From Crocinitomix algicola (GTDB taxonomy: Bacteria; Bacteroidota; Bacteroidia; Flavobacteriales_D; Crocinitomicaceae): a DNA stretch of 64,000 nucleotides. Below are positions 54,501-63,187 of this stretch, piece by piece (the first letter of the stretch is position 1; every line of letters starts with the position of its first letter). The DNA lies in NCBI RefSeq assembly GCF_001661595.2, contig NZ_LYPF02000001.1, forward strand, positions 62,001-126,000, in the 5' to 3' direction. A model generated the notes under the pieces. That model searched no databases. It saw only the letters and a list, made by a program, of their open reading frames with translations, and was not told the DNA's origin. The position numbers and the translations under genes are program-made.

Positions 54501-56773
54501 TAATTCACTATAATTTCATCTATAAACAACCAAGTTGGTTGACCGGCAGCCTCGTGTCCTGCAGGGATTTGGTCTAAGCCTTCAGCCCTTATTTTAATAT
54601 ATTTTGAATTAGAAGCTTTAACTGATTGGTCAATTGGGAAGCTGAACGATTTTATACTTTTTGCATTACTTAAATCGATATTTGAGTTAAAAATTGGTGA
54701 TAAAGAATGCCAATTTTTTTTATCCTCACTAAGATCGACAGATACCTTTTGCGGGAAAAAGATCCATGAGTTTGCATATTGATAAAAGTTCATGCTTACT
54801 TTTTTGATAGCTTTGATATCTTTTATTTCAAGTATTATTTCCACGTTTTGGTCCCAAAATCCTTGCCATGCACCGTCTCGAAAATCTAAACTACCAATTT
54901 TACCGTCGGTTAATGCTCGATCTCGATTTGCTGCGTACGCCTCATGATAATTACATTGATAGTTTACTTTGGTGTTTAGTGCTTGATGGTGTTGGTAGGT
55001 TTGAATCAATTCATCTCCATATGGAAGGTTCCCTTTAAATGCTTGTACATGCAGCTCACCCGATCTAAATGGAATAGGAGATATGTAGTTTTGGAAAATA
55101 GTTGAATCATTTTTCCAAAAGTATTTTAAGCTTAAATCCTCCAAGTTTTTATTTAACGCGATGAAAATATTATCTGAATTGAATATCTCACTTAAAAGAG
55201 CTCCAGTAGTCTCTGGTCCGTAATTAATTTTCATTTCATCCAAAATGGGATAGTGCTGTTGAAGACGAAGGTAAAACTCCTCAAATTTTCTGTTTTTAGG
55301 ATAGGTCCAAAGTACTTCAGCAAGTCCTATCATTCTCGGGAATACTTTACGATCTAATTCTTTTTCATTCTCGACATGTTCGGTCCACATATTACATTCG
55401 CCTCCGATTATATTTGATTTTGCTTTTTCAGTTAAATTCGCAGGAATAGGGTCGAAAGAATATATTTTTTTAAGGTCAATTGATTTTAAATCATAATCGA
55501 GGTAACAATGACTTGTTGGAGACATAATTGCCTTATGTCCGCTTTCAGCTGCTATTTTTCCTCCGTCCATACCGCGCCATGATTGAACAGTTGCGTTTTG
55601 TGAAAGTCCTCCTTCAAGTATCTCGTCCCAACCAATTAACTTTCTATTGTTTATGGCTAAAATTTTCTCAATCCTTTTAATAAAATAAGATTGTAATTCA
55701 TGCTCGTCTTTCAAGCCTTCTTCCTTCATTTTATGTTGACATTTACTACAATGTTTCCATCGGTATTTGGGAGCTTCATCACCTCCAATATGAATGTATT
55801 CAGATGGAAAAATTTCCATCACTTCGTTCAAAATATCTTCAATAAAAAGATAGGTGCTATCGTTTCCTGCACAATAAATTTCTTTAAAAACTCCCCAGTC
55901 ATTTACGACTTCAATTGGTCCTCCTGTACATGAGTATTGTGGATAAGCTGCAAGCGCTGCTTGAGCATGCCCCGGCATTTCAATTTCTGGAATAATAGTA
56001 ATGTGTCTTTGTTCGGCGTATTGAACAATTTCGATGAGCTCGTCTTTTGAATAATAACCACCATATTTGTTGTTGTGGGAATCTAAACGCCAAGCACCTA
56101 TCTCCGTGAGTTTTGGATATTTGTCGATTGGAATGCGCCAACCTTGGTCTTCAGTTAAGTGAAGATGAAGAACATTCATTTTATAGAAGGCCAAAACATC
56201 GATGTATTTCTTGATGACATCCTTATCATAAAAATGCCTGCAAACATCTAGCAATAGTCCTCTATGGTTAAATTGAGGATAATCTTTAATGGTTAAACAA
56301 GGTAAAAACCATTGTTTTCTTTTTTGTTTCTTGTGAAAATCATTGACAAATAATTGATATAACGTTTGAATTCCGTGCTGTAGTCCCTGGTTTGTGTACG
56401 CAGATAAAGTAATTCCTTGTTCAGTAATTGTTAATTCATAATACTCTGGATTAGCAGGCTTTTTATCAGTTGATGATAGCTTTTTTAAACAGAGGAAATT
56501 ATTCGCATCACATTCTTTGTTGGATACTTTGAGTGGTTGGGTTAAACGTTCTGATATTGTGTTTTTTAAATCGTAAAGTTTTGTTTTGAAAACAGGTGCT
56601 GTATGAAGTGTGGTATTAGCATTTAATTCGAAAAATTGCCTTGAAACTTCAAGCTCTTGTGGATAAGGAATTAATGGTAATTTATCTACATCAATTAATT
56701 CAACTGAATCTTTATTATTCGAACAGCTTAATAAGAAATTAAAAAACAGAATGAAAGAGAAAAACCTTACCAT
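54500..56773 (-). CDS. GH20 beta-N-acetylhexosaminidase lipoprotein
   Basis: The 757-residue product has a lipoprotein signal with Cys17 (LLSC). A GH20b-like N-terminal domain (about 30-160) precedes the catalytic barrel (about 170-510) with LHLHLTEDQGWRIPIDKYP, IPEIEMPGHAQAALAAYP and catalytic Asp332-Glu333 in HIGGDEAPK. The C-terminal part (about 590-757) is a galactose-binding-like domain with SLDFRDGAWQGFWDQNV. The family cleaves terminal N-acetylglucosamine or N-acetylgalactosamine using the substrate acetamido group. It overlaps the glycosylasparaginase gene by 7 bases upstream and cutC by 1 base downstream. It is probably a surface or periplasmic exo-enzyme acting on host or algal glycans. 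Confidence 0.95.
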   Translation of the reverse strand: MVRFFSFILFFNFLLSCSNNKDSVELIDVDKLPLIPYPQELEVSRQFFELNANTTLHTAPVFKTKLYDLKNTISERLTQPLKVSNKECDANNFLCLKKLSSTDKKPANPEYYELTITEQGITLSAYTNQGLQHGIQTLYQLFVNDFHKKQKRKQWFLPCLTIKDYPQFNHRGLLLDVCRHFYDKDVIKKYIDVLAFYKMNVLHLHLTEDQGWRIPIDKYPKLTEIGAWRLDSHNNKYGGYYSKDELIEIVQYAEQRHITIIPEIEMPGHAQAALAAYPQYSCTGGPIEVVNDWGVFKEIYCAGNDSTYLFIEDILNEVMEIFPSEYIHIGGDEAPKYRWKHCSKCQHKMKEEGLKDEHELQSYFIKRIEKILAINNRKLIGWDEILEGGLSQNATVQSWRGMDGGKIAAESGHKAIMSPTSHCYLDYDLKSIDLKKIYSFDPIPANLTEKAKSNIIGGECNMWTEHVENEKELDRKVFPRMIGLAEVLWTYPKNRKFEEFYLRLQQHYPILDEMKINYGPETTGALLSEIFNSDNIFIALNKNLEDLSLKYFWKNDSTIFQNYISPIPFRSGELHVQAFKGNLPYGDELIQTYQHHQALNTKVNYQCNYHEAYAANRDRALTDGKIGSLDFRDGAWQGFWDQNVEIILEIKDIKAIKKVSMNFYQYANSWIFFPQKVSVDLSEDKKNWHSLSPIFNSNIDLSNAKSIKSFSFPIDQSVKASNSKYIKIRAEGLDQIPAGHEAAGQPTWLFIDEIIVN

Positions 56774-57765
56774 TCCAACGTATAATTCGCATCAATCAAA
56801 AGGTCATTTTTATGATCTTTTAATGCCATATTAAAACCAGCGTATACACTCGAGGAGCCGTAATTTCCATATTTGTCAAGAGCTAAAAATCCAACTTGAA
56901 GATTGTCAAGGTTTTGATGTTTGTCCATGATGCGTTTAACGGCTTCTTCACAAGCCTCTTGCGGAGATTTCCCTTGTCGCATTAATTCAACAACAATTGC
57001 AGATCCAGCTACCCTTACAACGGCTTCACCAACTCCTGTTGCACAGGCTGCACCGACTTCATTATCAACAAAAAGTCCAGCACCAATGATTGGGGAATCG
57101 CCAATACGACCGTTTAATTTATAGGCCATACCACTTGTTGTACATGCCCCAGCTAAATTTCCTTCCTCATCTAAAGCAAGCATGCCAATTGTATCATGAT
57201 TTTCACTGTTTATCACAGGTTGATATTCTGAATCTTTAAGCCAGTTTTTCCACGCTTCCTTTGCTTTGTCCGTAAGTAAATTCGTTTTTACAAACCCTTT
57301 TTCAAGGGCGAAAGTTAAAGCACCCTCTCCAGCAAGCATAACATGAGGAGTTTCTTCCATCACTTTACGAGCAACAGAAATGGGGTTCTCTATATGCTCT
57401 AGAAAAGCTACGGCTCCACAATTTGATTCATGATTCATAATACAGGCGTCAAGGGTTACTCTACCGTCCCTATCTGGAAGTCCTCCTAAACCGACGCTCA
57501 TGTTTTCAGGATCAGATTCTGTCACACGTACACCTTTTTCAACTGCATCTAATGAAGAACCTCCGTTTTTTAAGATATCCCAAGCAGCCTTATTGGCTGC
57601 TTGTCCATGATTCCACGTAGAAATAACAATAGGCTTATTTTTACTCGGAGTGGGAGTTGCTCGTTCATAATTATCGTTATTTTGACTTGACGAACAACTT
57701 TGTGCGGTAATTAAAGATAAAGATCCTACAGTTCCAAGTTTAATAAATTGTCTTCTCGATTTCAT
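56767..57765 (-). CDS. N4-(beta-N-acetylglucosaminyl)-L-asparaginase (glycosylasparaginase)
   Basis: From the ATG at 57765 the product is 332 residues. That start begins a twin-arginine signal (MKSRRQFIKLG), so the enzyme is exported in folded form; a start at 57792 would overlap the kinase gene by 4 bases and bury the signal. It is an Ntn hydrolase with autocleavage before nucleophile Thr192 in NHDTIGM, plus GRIGDSPIIGAGLFVD and ACATGVGE in the beta subunit. These enzymes split GlcNAc-Asn, the last linkage in N-glycoprotein breakdown. Isoaspartyl peptidase is a weaker alternative. It overlaps the GH20 gene by 7 bases. Confidence 0.94.
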   Translation of the reverse strand: MKSRRQFIKLGTVGSLSLITAQSCSSSQNNDNYERATPTPSKNKPIVISTWNHGQAANKAAWDILKNGGSSLDAVEKGVRVTESDPENMSVGLGGLPDRDGRVTLDACIMNHESNCGAVAFLEHIENPISVARKVMEETPHVMLAGEGALTFALEKGFVKTNLLTDKAKEAWKNWLKDSEYQPVINSENHDTIGMLALDEEGNLAGACTTSGMAYKLNGRIGDSPIIGAGLFVDNEVGAACATGVGEAVVRVAGSAIVVELMRQGKSPQEACEEAVKRIMDKHQNLDNLQVGFLALDKYGNYGSSSVYAGFNMALKDHKNDLLIDANYTLEW

Positions 57766-57788
57766 TAGAGCTAAAATAAGTTTATTTA

Positions 57789-59000
57789 TCAATCGATAAA
57801 AGTTAATTCAAAAGTATAATGCGAACCAGTGTCATTTGATTCAAAGTTTTTAGTTCCATTTAATTGGTCGGTGAAAACTTCAATTAATTCCATTCCGAAC
57901 CCCACATCGTTTGCTGAATTTTTCCATTCACCATTATCGCTGTATTCAATATTAAAGCCTTTTTCCGTTTTATAAATTTGTATATTGATTAGGCCATTCT
58001 CTTTTTCTTTAAAAGCATATTTAAACGAATTTGAAATCAATTCATTTAATAGAAGTCCAGCTGGAACCATGGTCTTTAAGTCCATGCTTTTCAAACAACA
58101 ATTTAGTTCGACATCAATTGCTTTATGACCGCTATAAGCAGTTTTTAAATCTTCAATCAGTTCATTCAAGTAATTTTCAATGTTTATGTTTTCAAAGTCA
58201 TTTTGGCGATATAATTTTTGGTGAATTGAGGACATTACTTGAATTCGGTTTATAGCCTCTTGAAACTGAGATTTAGACTCACTTTTTTCAAGTTCATCTT
58301 TTTGCAAGCGGAGAAGACTAACGATGATCTGTAAATTGTTTTTAACCCTATGATGAATTTCTTTAAGTAAAATAATATTTTGATCGTTTTTAGCCTGAAC
58401 AGTTGAGTGTTGCTTTAACAATTCTTGATGAGAATTATCAAAAGCTTTTTCCCAAACCAATTGAAATTTTTGATAAACATAAAGTAAATAGGCTAAAATG
58501 GATAAACACAATGTTATCTCGATGAAGAAATTTATTAATTGTTTTTGAGTGGCAGGCTGGATAATAAGGATGTGCTCATTATAGTGATAGAAAACAAAAT
58601 ATCCAAGGCCAATAATATTTAAGAAAATAAGGCCAAGTCCAAAGTATTGTTTACCACCCCAGAAGCCAACAAAACAGCAAATTATGATCCAAATAAAATC
58701 GACATAGTGATTCGTTTCAGGAATAGTCCAGCAAGATAACTGGGTGACAAAGCATCCAGCAAATGCATAGAACATAAATACAAGTTTTGATCTTTTAGTA
58801 AAATAGAGATAAACCATGCCTAAAACAACACAACCTACTGTGAGCAGATATGATGTCATAGAGTTAACTTCGTTTTGAATAAAAATAATCTTAAGCAAAA
58901 AAACAATTAATACAACGACAGAGCTTTGCCAAGCTAATTTTAATAGTGCTTTTTCACGATAAGATGTAGGAGAAAGATTTGATTCAGAGGAGTTCTGCAC
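57789..59000 (-). CDS. HisKA_2-type sensor histidine kinase with membrane N-terminus
   Basis: The 403-residue kinase has six likely membrane helices (about 24-42, 48-66, 72-92, 102-114, 116-138 and 155-177), then a coiled linker and a HisKA_2 domain with EIHHRVKNNLQIIVSLLRLQ-type motif (His216/217). The ATPase domain has LLLNELISNSFKYAF as N-box and DVGFGMELI as G-box. Start is GTG at 59000: a stop lies seven codons upstream and no other start precedes the first helix. No response regulator is adjacent. It heads the glycan operon, 23 bases before the glycosylasparaginase start, so it may sense substrate or envelope state, which is inference. Confidence 0.87.
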   Translation of the reverse strand: MQNSSESNLSPTSYREKALLKLAWQSSVVVLIVFLLKIIFIQNEVNSMTSYLLTVGCVVLGMVYLYFTKRSKLVFMFYAFAGCFVTQLSCWTIPETNHYVDFIWIIICCFVGFWGGKQYFGLGLIFLNIIGLGYFVFYHYNEHILIIQPATQKQLINFFIEITLCLSILAYLLYVYQKFQLVWEKAFDNSHQELLKQHSTVQAKNDQNIILLKEIHHRVKNNLQIIVSLLRLQKDELEKSESKSQFQEAINRIQVMSSIHQKLYRQNDFENINIENYLNELIEDLKTAYSGHKAIDVELNCCLKSMDLKTMVPAGLLLNELISNSFKYAFKEKENGLINIQIYKTEKGFNIEYSDNGEWKNSANDVGFGMELIEVFTDQLNGTKNFESNDTGSHYTFELTFID

Positions 59001-59018
59001 TGGCTTTGAAAGTTGGTT

Positions 59019-59807
59019 TTAATTATCTTCGGAATAAGGAAATCTTAAGTGACGGACTGAGGTTCCGTTGTTCTTAATTTCAAGCAATGATTTTACGCCT
59101 ATTTCGATGTGTTCTTTTACGAAATTTCGTGATACGGCTGCATCACTTTTACTCGTTTTTACACCTTCAGCAATCATTGGTTGGTCGGAAACAAGAAGGA
59201 GTGCACCTGTTGGAATTTTGTTTGAAAATCCTGTAATAAAAAGGGTAGCCGTTTCCATATCTATGGCCATTGCACGTGTTTTCCTGAGATAATCTTTAAA
59301 TTCTTGATCATGCTCCCATACTCTTCGGTTTGTCGTATAAACGGTACCCGTCCAATAATCCCTTTTAAATTCTCGTATTGTAGTGGATACAGCTCTTTGA
59401 AGAGTGAACGCAGGGAGAGCGGGTATTTCGGGTGGAAAATAATCATTTGATGTTCCTTCTCCACGAATTGCAGCAATTGGTAAAATTAAATCTCCAATTG
59501 CCGTTTTCTTCTTGAGTCCCCCGCATTTTCCTAAAAATAAACAAGCTTTTGGAGAAACGGCGCTAAGCAAATCCATTATTGTAGCTGCATTTGCACTTCC
59601 CATGCTAAAATTGATAAACGTTATTCCATTCGCTGTCGCATTTGGCATTGCTTTATCTAATCCTGCAATTGGAACATTATTCATTTCTGCGAATATTTCA
59701 ACATACTTATTGAAATTAGTTAGTAAAATATAGTCACCAAAATCACTTAGTTTAGTCCCTGTGTAACGCGTTAACCAGTCTTTTACAATTTCTTCTTTCG
59801 TATTCAT
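59019..59807 (-). CDS. amn: AMP nucleosidase
   Basis: The 262-residue cytoplasmic protein hydrolyses AMP to adenine and ribose 5-phosphate; short Bacteroidota forms lack the N-terminal extra domain of E. coli Amn (484 residues). The start ATKEEIVKDWL-like segment, YILLTNFNKYVE, CLFLGKCGGLK, IRGEGTSNDYFPPE and the phosphorylase-family MAIDMETATLF segment are all visible. The last 30 residues contain IEIGVKSLLEIKNNGT. The gene is 18 bases upstream of the sensor kinase and probably in one transcript with it. A near-consensus -7 element TAGATTTA (59828-59835) lies 20 bases before the ATG. Confidence 0.93.
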   Translation of the reverse strand: MNTKEEIVKDWLTRYTGTKLSDFGDYILLTNFNKYVEIFAEMNNVPIAGLDKAMPNATANGITFINFSMGSANAATIMDLLSAVSPKACLFLGKCGGLKKKTAIGDLILPIAAIRGEGTSNDYFPPEIPALPAFTLQRAVSTTIREFKRDYWTGTVYTTNRRVWEHDQEFKDYLRKTRAMAIDMETATLFITGFSNKIPTGALLLVSDQPMIAEGVKTSKSDAAVSRNFVKEHIEIGVKSLLEIKNNGTSVRHLRFPYSEDN

Positions 59808-59827
59808 ATTTGCGGAATTGAGATGAT

Positions 59828-59835
59828 TAAATCTA
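59828..59835 (-). promoter_or_regulatory. Variant -7 promoter element (TAGATTTA) for amn and the downstream operon
   Basis: On the minus strand TAGATTTA differs in the last base from TAnnTTTG and ends 20 bases before the ATG at 59807. In the 171-base gap (59808-59978) I see nothing else. Confidence 0.3.
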
Positions 59836-59978
59836 AGGAAAAATTAGTTGAATATCGAATAAAATCAATAGGAAATCCCACAGTTTGCTATTAAGCGTTT
59901 GTTGAGATTTTTCAAATTAAATATAAAAGAATTAAAAATCAGATGTTTACATTTGGGTGTTGTCCATGGTAGTAAAAA

Positions 59979-61013
59979 CTAAGGATTTAAATCTCCCTTT
60001 TCTGAAAGCAAAATGGCTACTTTACGAGTCGAATCAAATTGTTCAAACAATATTACAAGTATAACGGTTATGGGAACACTCAAAACCATGCCGGTTATTC
60101 CCCATATGGCTCCCCAAAGACTTAATGCAAGTATTACAACCAGAGCGCTAACATTTAGAGAGTTCCCCATTATTTTAGGTTCAACAATATTTCCTATGAT
60201 AACTTGAATTGTTCCAACACAAACAAGGACAAGAATGGCATCGTTTATACTACCAAATTGTAACAATGCCATGAGCGCGGGGAAGATTGTACCAATCAAT
60301 GATCCAATTGTTGGGATAAAATTTAAAACGAAAATTAGAAATGCCCAGAAAAGAGCGGAATCGACTCCTATAATAAGAAGAACTATGTAGCTAAAAGTAC
60401 CGGTTAAAATACTGACAAAGGTTTTTAAGGCGATATAACGACTAATCGAATTACCGATTTTATTTAGTGTATTTTCTAATTCAAGACGATGGGCTTGGTT
60501 TTTGGATAGGGTTAAGATTTTTTTATTAAATATCGATTCTTCAAGGAGAATAAAAATTAAATATAATGCGATCATAAAGGTACTTCCAAACAACTCGGAA
60601 AAAGAAGCTAATAATGAAGATATATGGTCGGTAAGGTTCAAATTCCCCGCTTTGTCTGAAATATATTGTTGCAAGTCAATGTGGTATTTTCGACTGAATT
60701 GCTCGTTAAATGCATTGAGGTTTTTTTCGTAGAGCGGCAAGTTAACTTTTAAATCTTGTATGTTGGCGACTAAAACATCTACCATGAATCCTAAAAACAC
60801 AAATAGAACAATGACTGAGATGATATTAAGTAACCATTTCGGAATTTTTGCGCCAATAAAGGGAATTTTATAGCCTATTTGCCTGATTTCTTTGATTAAA
60901 AACCATATCAGGATAGCTAGTATGAGTGGGATAAAGATGTTTTTACCAATAATAAGGATAAATACTATCGAAATTAAAATAATGAATAATGCCGCAACTC
61001 TTTTTAGGTCCAT
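59979..61013 (-). CDS. AI-2E/PerM-family membrane transporter
   Basis: The 344-residue inner-membrane protein has about eight helices: two at the N-terminus (about 8-40), one near 60-82, then a periplasmic segment of about 90 residues and the C-terminal group (about 140-330) with FLNFIPTIGSLIGTIFPALMALLQ and the late PKIMGNSLNVSALVVILALSLWGAIWGITGMVLSVP. This pattern defines the AI-2E transporter family (formerly UPF0118). Some members export autoinducer-2, others are Na+/H+ antiporters, and several are uncharacterised; no conclusion is possible here. It follows recQ after 4 bases. Confidence 0.9.
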   Translation of the reverse strand: MDLKRVAALFIILISIVFILIIGKNIFIPLILAILIWFLIKEIRQIGYKIPFIGAKIPKWLLNIISVIVLFVFLGFMVDVLVANIQDLKVNLPLYEKNLNAFNEQFSRKYHIDLQQYISDKAGNLNLTDHISSLLASFSELFGSTFMIALYLIFILLEESIFNKKILTLSKNQAHRLELENTLNKIGNSISRYIALKTFVSILTGTFSYIVLLIIGVDSALFWAFLIFVLNFIPTIGSLIGTIFPALMALLQFGSINDAILVLVCVGTIQVIIGNIVEPKIMGNSLNVSALVVILALSLWGAIWGITGMVLSVPITVILVILFEQFDSTRKVAILLSEKGDLNP

Positions 61014-61017
61014 ATAA

Positions 61018-63117
61018 TTATTGGTATTTAGAGAGAATAGTTAATGCTATTCCTATTTTTTGATAATCAATGCTGCCGTTTAACGCTTCAAATATAGGTT
61101 TTAATTGATTCGTATTTTTTAATTTTTTCCGAATTTGTTTAATGGTATTTACTTCATATTCAGTAACAAATTGATTCAAATTTATTGGATAGTTATCCTC
61201 ATAAAGTTTACATAAATGTCCGACAATAGTCGTGGTTGAAAACCCTCTTTCTTCTGCAATTGCTTCTATTGACAAGCCTTTTTCGTATAGCTCTAATGTA
61301 ATTAATGTCGTATGTTTTTTAGTTGAGTTTGAGCTGGGTTTTGCCGCTTGAATTAGTTTAATCAACTCATTACCAAAGCGCTCTACTTTTACTTTTCCCA
61401 TACCTTGTATTGCAAGCAATTCTTCTTTGTTTTTTGGTTGATGAGAAACAAGTTCTTGAAGGGTTGCATCATTAAAAATAACATAGGCAGGAACGCGATT
61501 TGTTTTCGCTAATTCTAACCTAAATTCTTTAATTTTCTGACTTAATCCACTCGCTTTTATCGTTTTATTTTGTGATTTTTTCGAGGTTTTAATTTCTTTC
61601 TTCTCAATGTAATCAGAAAGTTCTACGTTTTTGGAGTTAAAAAGAACTGCTTTTCCGGCCTCCGTAACTTTAAGTTTGAGGTGATCAGTATAAGCAATCT
61701 CAATGTATCCTAAATTTATTATTTGATTGATGAAATGTTGCCATGCCCTAAAAGAATATTGTTTCCCTACACCATATGTTTTAATACGATGATAACCCTT
61801 ATCCATTAAATCCATAGTTTGTGCTCCCCTGAGGATATTAATCAGTAAATTCGCACCGACCTGTTCCTTGGTTCTAATTATTCCTGAAAGTGCCATTTGA
61901 CAAATTGTAGTTCCATCAATAAACGCTGGAGGGTTATTACATATATCACAATTCTCGCAAGGCTCTTCTCTATATTCACCAAAATAGGAGAGGAGTATGT
62001 TTCTTCTGCAGGAAGTAGCTTCTGCATAGTTTAACATTCTTCGAATTTTTTCGTGATATGTTTCCTTGAAATCCGAATCATCCACAAAATCATTCAACAT
62101 TTTGACATCCCGGTAATTATAATATAGTATTGTGTCTGAAGGTAAGCCGTCTCGACCGGCACGGCCAATTTCTTGATAATACCCTTCAATATTTTTAGGA
62201 AGATTATTGTGGATAATCCAGCGAACATTAGGTTTGTCGATTCCCATTCCGAATGCAATAGTGGCACAGATAACTTGAAAATTATCATTTATAAAACCGT
62301 CTTGAATGGCTTCACGACTTGCAGTATCCATACCTGCGTGATAATGTCGAGCATTTATGCCGTTAGAATTTAATAGTGCACTCCACGATTCTGTTTCTTT
62401 CCGAGATAAACAATAAATAATTCCACAATCATCAGGTCGATTTAAAATAAAAGTTAGTATTTCTTTTTCCTTTTGCTTTTTAGGAATTTGAGCTCGAACG
62501 GCTAAACTTAAATTTTTTCGATTGAACGATGATAGGAATAGTTGGGGTTGGTTTAGACCTAATTGTTTAGAAATATCCTCACGTGTAACTTTATCCGCAG
62601 TCGCAGTTAAGGCCATAAATGGAACATTGCTAAAACGTTTTCGAATCGCTTGCAATTGTGCATATTCCGGTCTAAAATCATGTCCCCACATGGATACACA
62701 ATGAGCCTCGTCTATGGCAACCATTGAAATTGGTAGGTCCTTTAACCACGCGTTAAAAGCATGAATAAGGGTTTCTGGAGCGATGTAAAGCAATTTTATC
62801 TTTCCCTTTATGCAATCTTCTATTATAATTCTTTTTTCATAATCCGACTGGGTACTATTGAAGTAGGCCGCATTAATACCATTTGATTTAAGGGCTTCAA
62901 CTTGATCTCTCATTAAGGATATCAACGGAGATATAACAAGTGTTAGCTTATCGAAGATTAGTGCGGGGATTTGAAAACAAACAGATTTACCGCCTCCGGT
63001 AGGCATTATAACGACACTATCTTGCCCGCTAATTGCATGTTCAATAACTTCTGCCTGCATCGGTCGAAAGGAATCGTACCCATACACCTCTTTCAAAATT
63101 TCATTCGGTCCTCTCAT
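61018..63117 (-). CDS. recQ: ATP-dependent DNA helicase RecQ
   Basis: The 699-residue cytoplasmic helicase has a full RecQ layout. The DEAD-type domain has Walker A MPTGGGKS at 38-45 and DEAH at 136-139 (DEAHCVSMWGHDFRPEY). The second RecA fold (about 215-350) has GYYQEIGRAGRDG. The zinc-binding region follows with Cys residues in SCRRNILLSYFGE and CENCDIC (about 365-388), then RQC and HRDC domains (HRDC about 525-600). A C-terminal helical domain with a helix-turn-helix (about 610-699) resembles the HTH_40 domain found in many RecQ. It resolves branched and stalled DNA. The -7 element TAACTTTG lies only 7 bases upstream, at the base of a terminator. Confidence 0.97.
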   Translation of the reverse strand: MRGPNEILKEVYGYDSFRPMQAEVIEHAISGQDSVVIMPTGGGKSVCFQIPALIFDKLTLVISPLISLMRDQVEALKSNGINAAYFNSTQSDYEKRIIIEDCIKGKIKLLYIAPETLIHAFNAWLKDLPISMVAIDEAHCVSMWGHDFRPEYAQLQAIRKRFSNVPFMALTATADKVTREDISKQLGLNQPQLFLSSFNRKNLSLAVRAQIPKKQKEKEILTFILNRPDDCGIIYCLSRKETESWSALLNSNGINARHYHAGMDTASREAIQDGFINDNFQVICATIAFGMGIDKPNVRWIIHNNLPKNIEGYYQEIGRAGRDGLPSDTILYYNYRDVKMLNDFVDDSDFKETYHEKIRRMLNYAEATSCRRNILLSYFGEYREEPCENCDICNNPPAFIDGTTICQMALSGIIRTKEQVGANLLINILRGAQTMDLMDKGYHRIKTYGVGKQYSFRAWQHFINQIINLGYIEIAYTDHLKLKVTEAGKAVLFNSKNVELSDYIEKKEIKTSKKSQNKTIKASGLSQKIKEFRLELAKTNRVPAYVIFNDATLQELVSHQPKNKEELLAIQGMGKVKVERFGNELIKLIQAAKPSSNSTKKHTTLITLELYEKGLSIEAIAEERGFSTTTIVGHLCKLYEDNYPINLNQFVTEYEVNTIKQIRKKLKNTNQLKPIFEALNGSIDYQKIGIALTILSKYQ

Positions 63118-63124
63118 ACTAAAA

Positions 63125-63132
63125 CAAAGTTA
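63125..63132 (-). promoter_or_regulatory. -7 promoter element for recQ, abutting a terminator
   Basis: On the minus strand this reads TAACTTTG and ends 7 bases before the ATG at 63117. The T-run of the upstream gene's terminator runs straight into it. Confidence 0.5.
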
Positions 63133-63164
63133 AAAAAAAGAGGTAAGCGTCATACTTACCTCTT
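63130..63164 (-). terminator. Intrinsic terminator of the T9SS cargo gene at 63188-64000
   Basis: A perfect 10-bp stem (63138-63147 with 63155-63164) encloses a 7-base loop and, on the minus strand, runs into T residues at about 63131-63138. It lies 23 bases after the stop at 63188. Confidence 0.8.
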
Positions 63165-63187
63165 GAAATTCTGAATGAAGAAATTAT

